From contig JAIXZE010000224.1 of NCBI GenBank assembly GCA_027489875.1, positions 1-41,254 on the forward strand: a stretch of 41,254 nucleotides of DNA, written 5' to 3'. The position numbers and the translations under genes are program-made. How positions within the stretch are numbered: position 1 is the first letter of the stretch; the number at the start of each line of letters is the position of its first letter. Below the pieces are notes generated by a model. The model did not search any database. It was not told the origin of the DNA and saw only the letters and a program-made list of their open reading frames with translations. The DNA comes from Verrucomicrobiales bacterium. GTDB taxonomy: Bacteria; Verrucomicrobiota; Verrucomicrobiia; Limisphaerales; UBA9464. Of the stretch, positions 40,401-41,254 are shown one piece after another.

Positions 40401-41126
40401 ATGAATCCTGAACCGCCCCCGATTCCTACGCCTGCTGCACGACACCCTTCGATCACGGCGCCCCCCGAAATCCCACCGCGGAATCTGATCGGACAACTCC
40501 TGCGGGCTCCTCGGGTCCTGGTGGATCCCGCCGGGCCCGGTGTCGGATTGCCGGCACTGCTGGGACTGACGTTGCTGGGAGCGCTGATCTACGGAGTGGT
40601 CGTGGGCTCGTTTGCACGGGGCGACATGCTCTGGATCGTTCCGCTCAAGCTCGCCGGCGGAATGCTCCTCGCGGGCCTGATCTGCACCCCCAGCCTGTAC
40701 GTCCTGTCGGTCATGGCGGGCGCGGATCTCCGACCGCGGCAACTGCTGATCGTGCTCGGCGGGATCCTTTCGCTGACCATGCTCCTGCTGCTCAGTTTCG
40801 CGCCGGTGGCCTGGGTGTTCTCGGAATCGTCGTCCTCGGTTGGCTTCGTCGGATTCCTGCACTGGCTGCTGTGGTTGATCTCGGTGAGCTTCGGGTTGCG
40901 ACTGGGCCGGACATGCCTGCACGCGCTCGGCGCGGCGGCACCGGGCACCTTCATCGTCTGGTCCGGGATCTTCATCCTGGTGACGCTCCAGATGGCCACC
41001 GCCCTGCGTCCGTGGCTGGGAAAATCCGACCTCGTCTTCGCCAAGGAAAAGATCTCCTTCCTCGGTCATTGGAGCGATGCGATCTCCGAGAAGGCCGCCA
41101 AACCGTCCACGCGGCCGACACCTTGA
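40401..41126 (+). CDS. Polytopic membrane protein of unknown function, paralogue 2
   Basis: A protein of 241 residues starting 19 nt after paralogue 1, so co-transcribed. A Pro-rich N-terminus (MNPEPPPIPTPAARHPSI) precedes six hydrophobic segments, for example GLTLLGALIYGVVVGSFARG, MLLAGLICTPSLYVLSVMAG, LLIVLGGILSLTMLLLLSFA and GTFIVWSGIFILVTLQMATA. Shared features with paralogue 1 are GALIYGVVVGS against GAGAYGVAVGS, the PLKL/GLKL element before helix 2 and RPWLG/RPYFG near the end. Function unknown. Confidence 0.68.
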   Translation: MNPEPPPIPTPAARHPSITAPPEIPPRNLIGQLLRAPRVLVDPAGPGVGLPALLGLTLLGALIYGVVVGSFARGDMLWIVPLKLAGGMLLAGLICTPSLYVLSVMAGADLRPRQLLIVLGGILSLTMLLLLSFAPVAWVFSESSSSVGFVGFLHWLLWLISVSFGLRLGRTCLHALGAAAPGTFIVWSGIFILVTLQMATALRPWLGKSDLVFAKEKISFLGHWSDAISEKAAKPSTRPTP

Positions 41127-41235
41127 GACGTGTCCCTGGGGTAGTTGTCGCACGCGGAGAACCGCCCTCTACGGAAAGGGTGTCTTCCAGCAATGAACTG
41201 GCGGTCCACAGTGCGTCTACGGTCTTCAATGCCTG

Positions 41236-41254
41236 CGCCGGGTGAGGGCACCCG
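41236..41254 (-). repeat. REP-like unit cut by the window end
   Basis: CGCCGGGTGAGGGCACCCG matches the minus-oriented units at 37481 and 38424. The foot would lie outside the window. Confidence 0.65.

Overview
The window is GC-rich bacterial chromosome. It most likely comes from Verrucomicrobiota. The signs are a lipoprotein resembling the exosortase-associated TIGR04073 family, a lone RRM protein with a very long glycine tail, a PQQ-type propeller protein, an ECF sigma factor carrying its own membrane domain, and a DUF5009-type membrane acyltransferase. I cannot name a genus. Most genes are housekeeping or cell-envelope genes. I see no prophage, CRISPR array, insertion sequence or defence island.

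Layout. 1-2695 (minus): ispE, rpmI, rplT and the 5' part of pheS, a translation cluster with a hairpin leader before pheS. 2756-5231: a TIGR04073-like lipoprotein, a small zincin, a secreted glutathione peroxidase and a secreted LRR protein. 5493-8015 (plus): RRM protein, a Pro/Ala-rich tail-anchored protein, trxA and an orphan GspF/PilC-type gene whose first codons contain the trxA terminator. 8043-15469: pyrB, a small unknown, a secreted propeller, a TPR protein, an unknown coupled to a PQQ-propeller gene, mazG, proB and acylphosphatase. 15469-25490: metallophosphoesterase, two secreted or outer-membrane proteins, a flavin reductase, a DUF5009 protein, a LysR regulator, a PAP2 enzyme converging on an inositol-monophosphatase-like enzyme, a PhoD-like phosphatase and a secreted unknown. 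25634-31844: ankyrin protein, membrane-tethered ECF sigma factor, a CIA30-like secreted protein, an acyltransferase and a membrane unknown. 31932-41254: a conserved-looking unknown, tRNA-Val(TAC), tRNA-Tyr(GTA), mutM, pta with a separate P-loop/DRTGG gene, engB, a CbpA-like DnaJ and two paralogous membrane proteins.

The most distinctive layer is in the intergenic DNA, chiefly from 23 kb to the right end. It holds (i) about ten REP-like palindromes, most with a GTAG foot, three times arranged as inverted BIME-like pairs; (ii) inverted heptanucleotide arrays built on CCAGTTG/CAACTGG that flank those pairs; (iii) three copies of a roughly 70-120 bp MITE-like element, one with 17-bp terminal inverted repeats; and (iv) a second GTAG-footed multi-hairpin element. 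No transposase is in the window, so all would have to be mobilised from elsewhere in the genome.

Start codons were chosen from family N-termini, signal peptides and overlaps. Clear Shine-Dalgarno sequences are present for only a few genes (pheS, rpmI, the dnaJ-like gene), so several starts are uncertain by a few codons.
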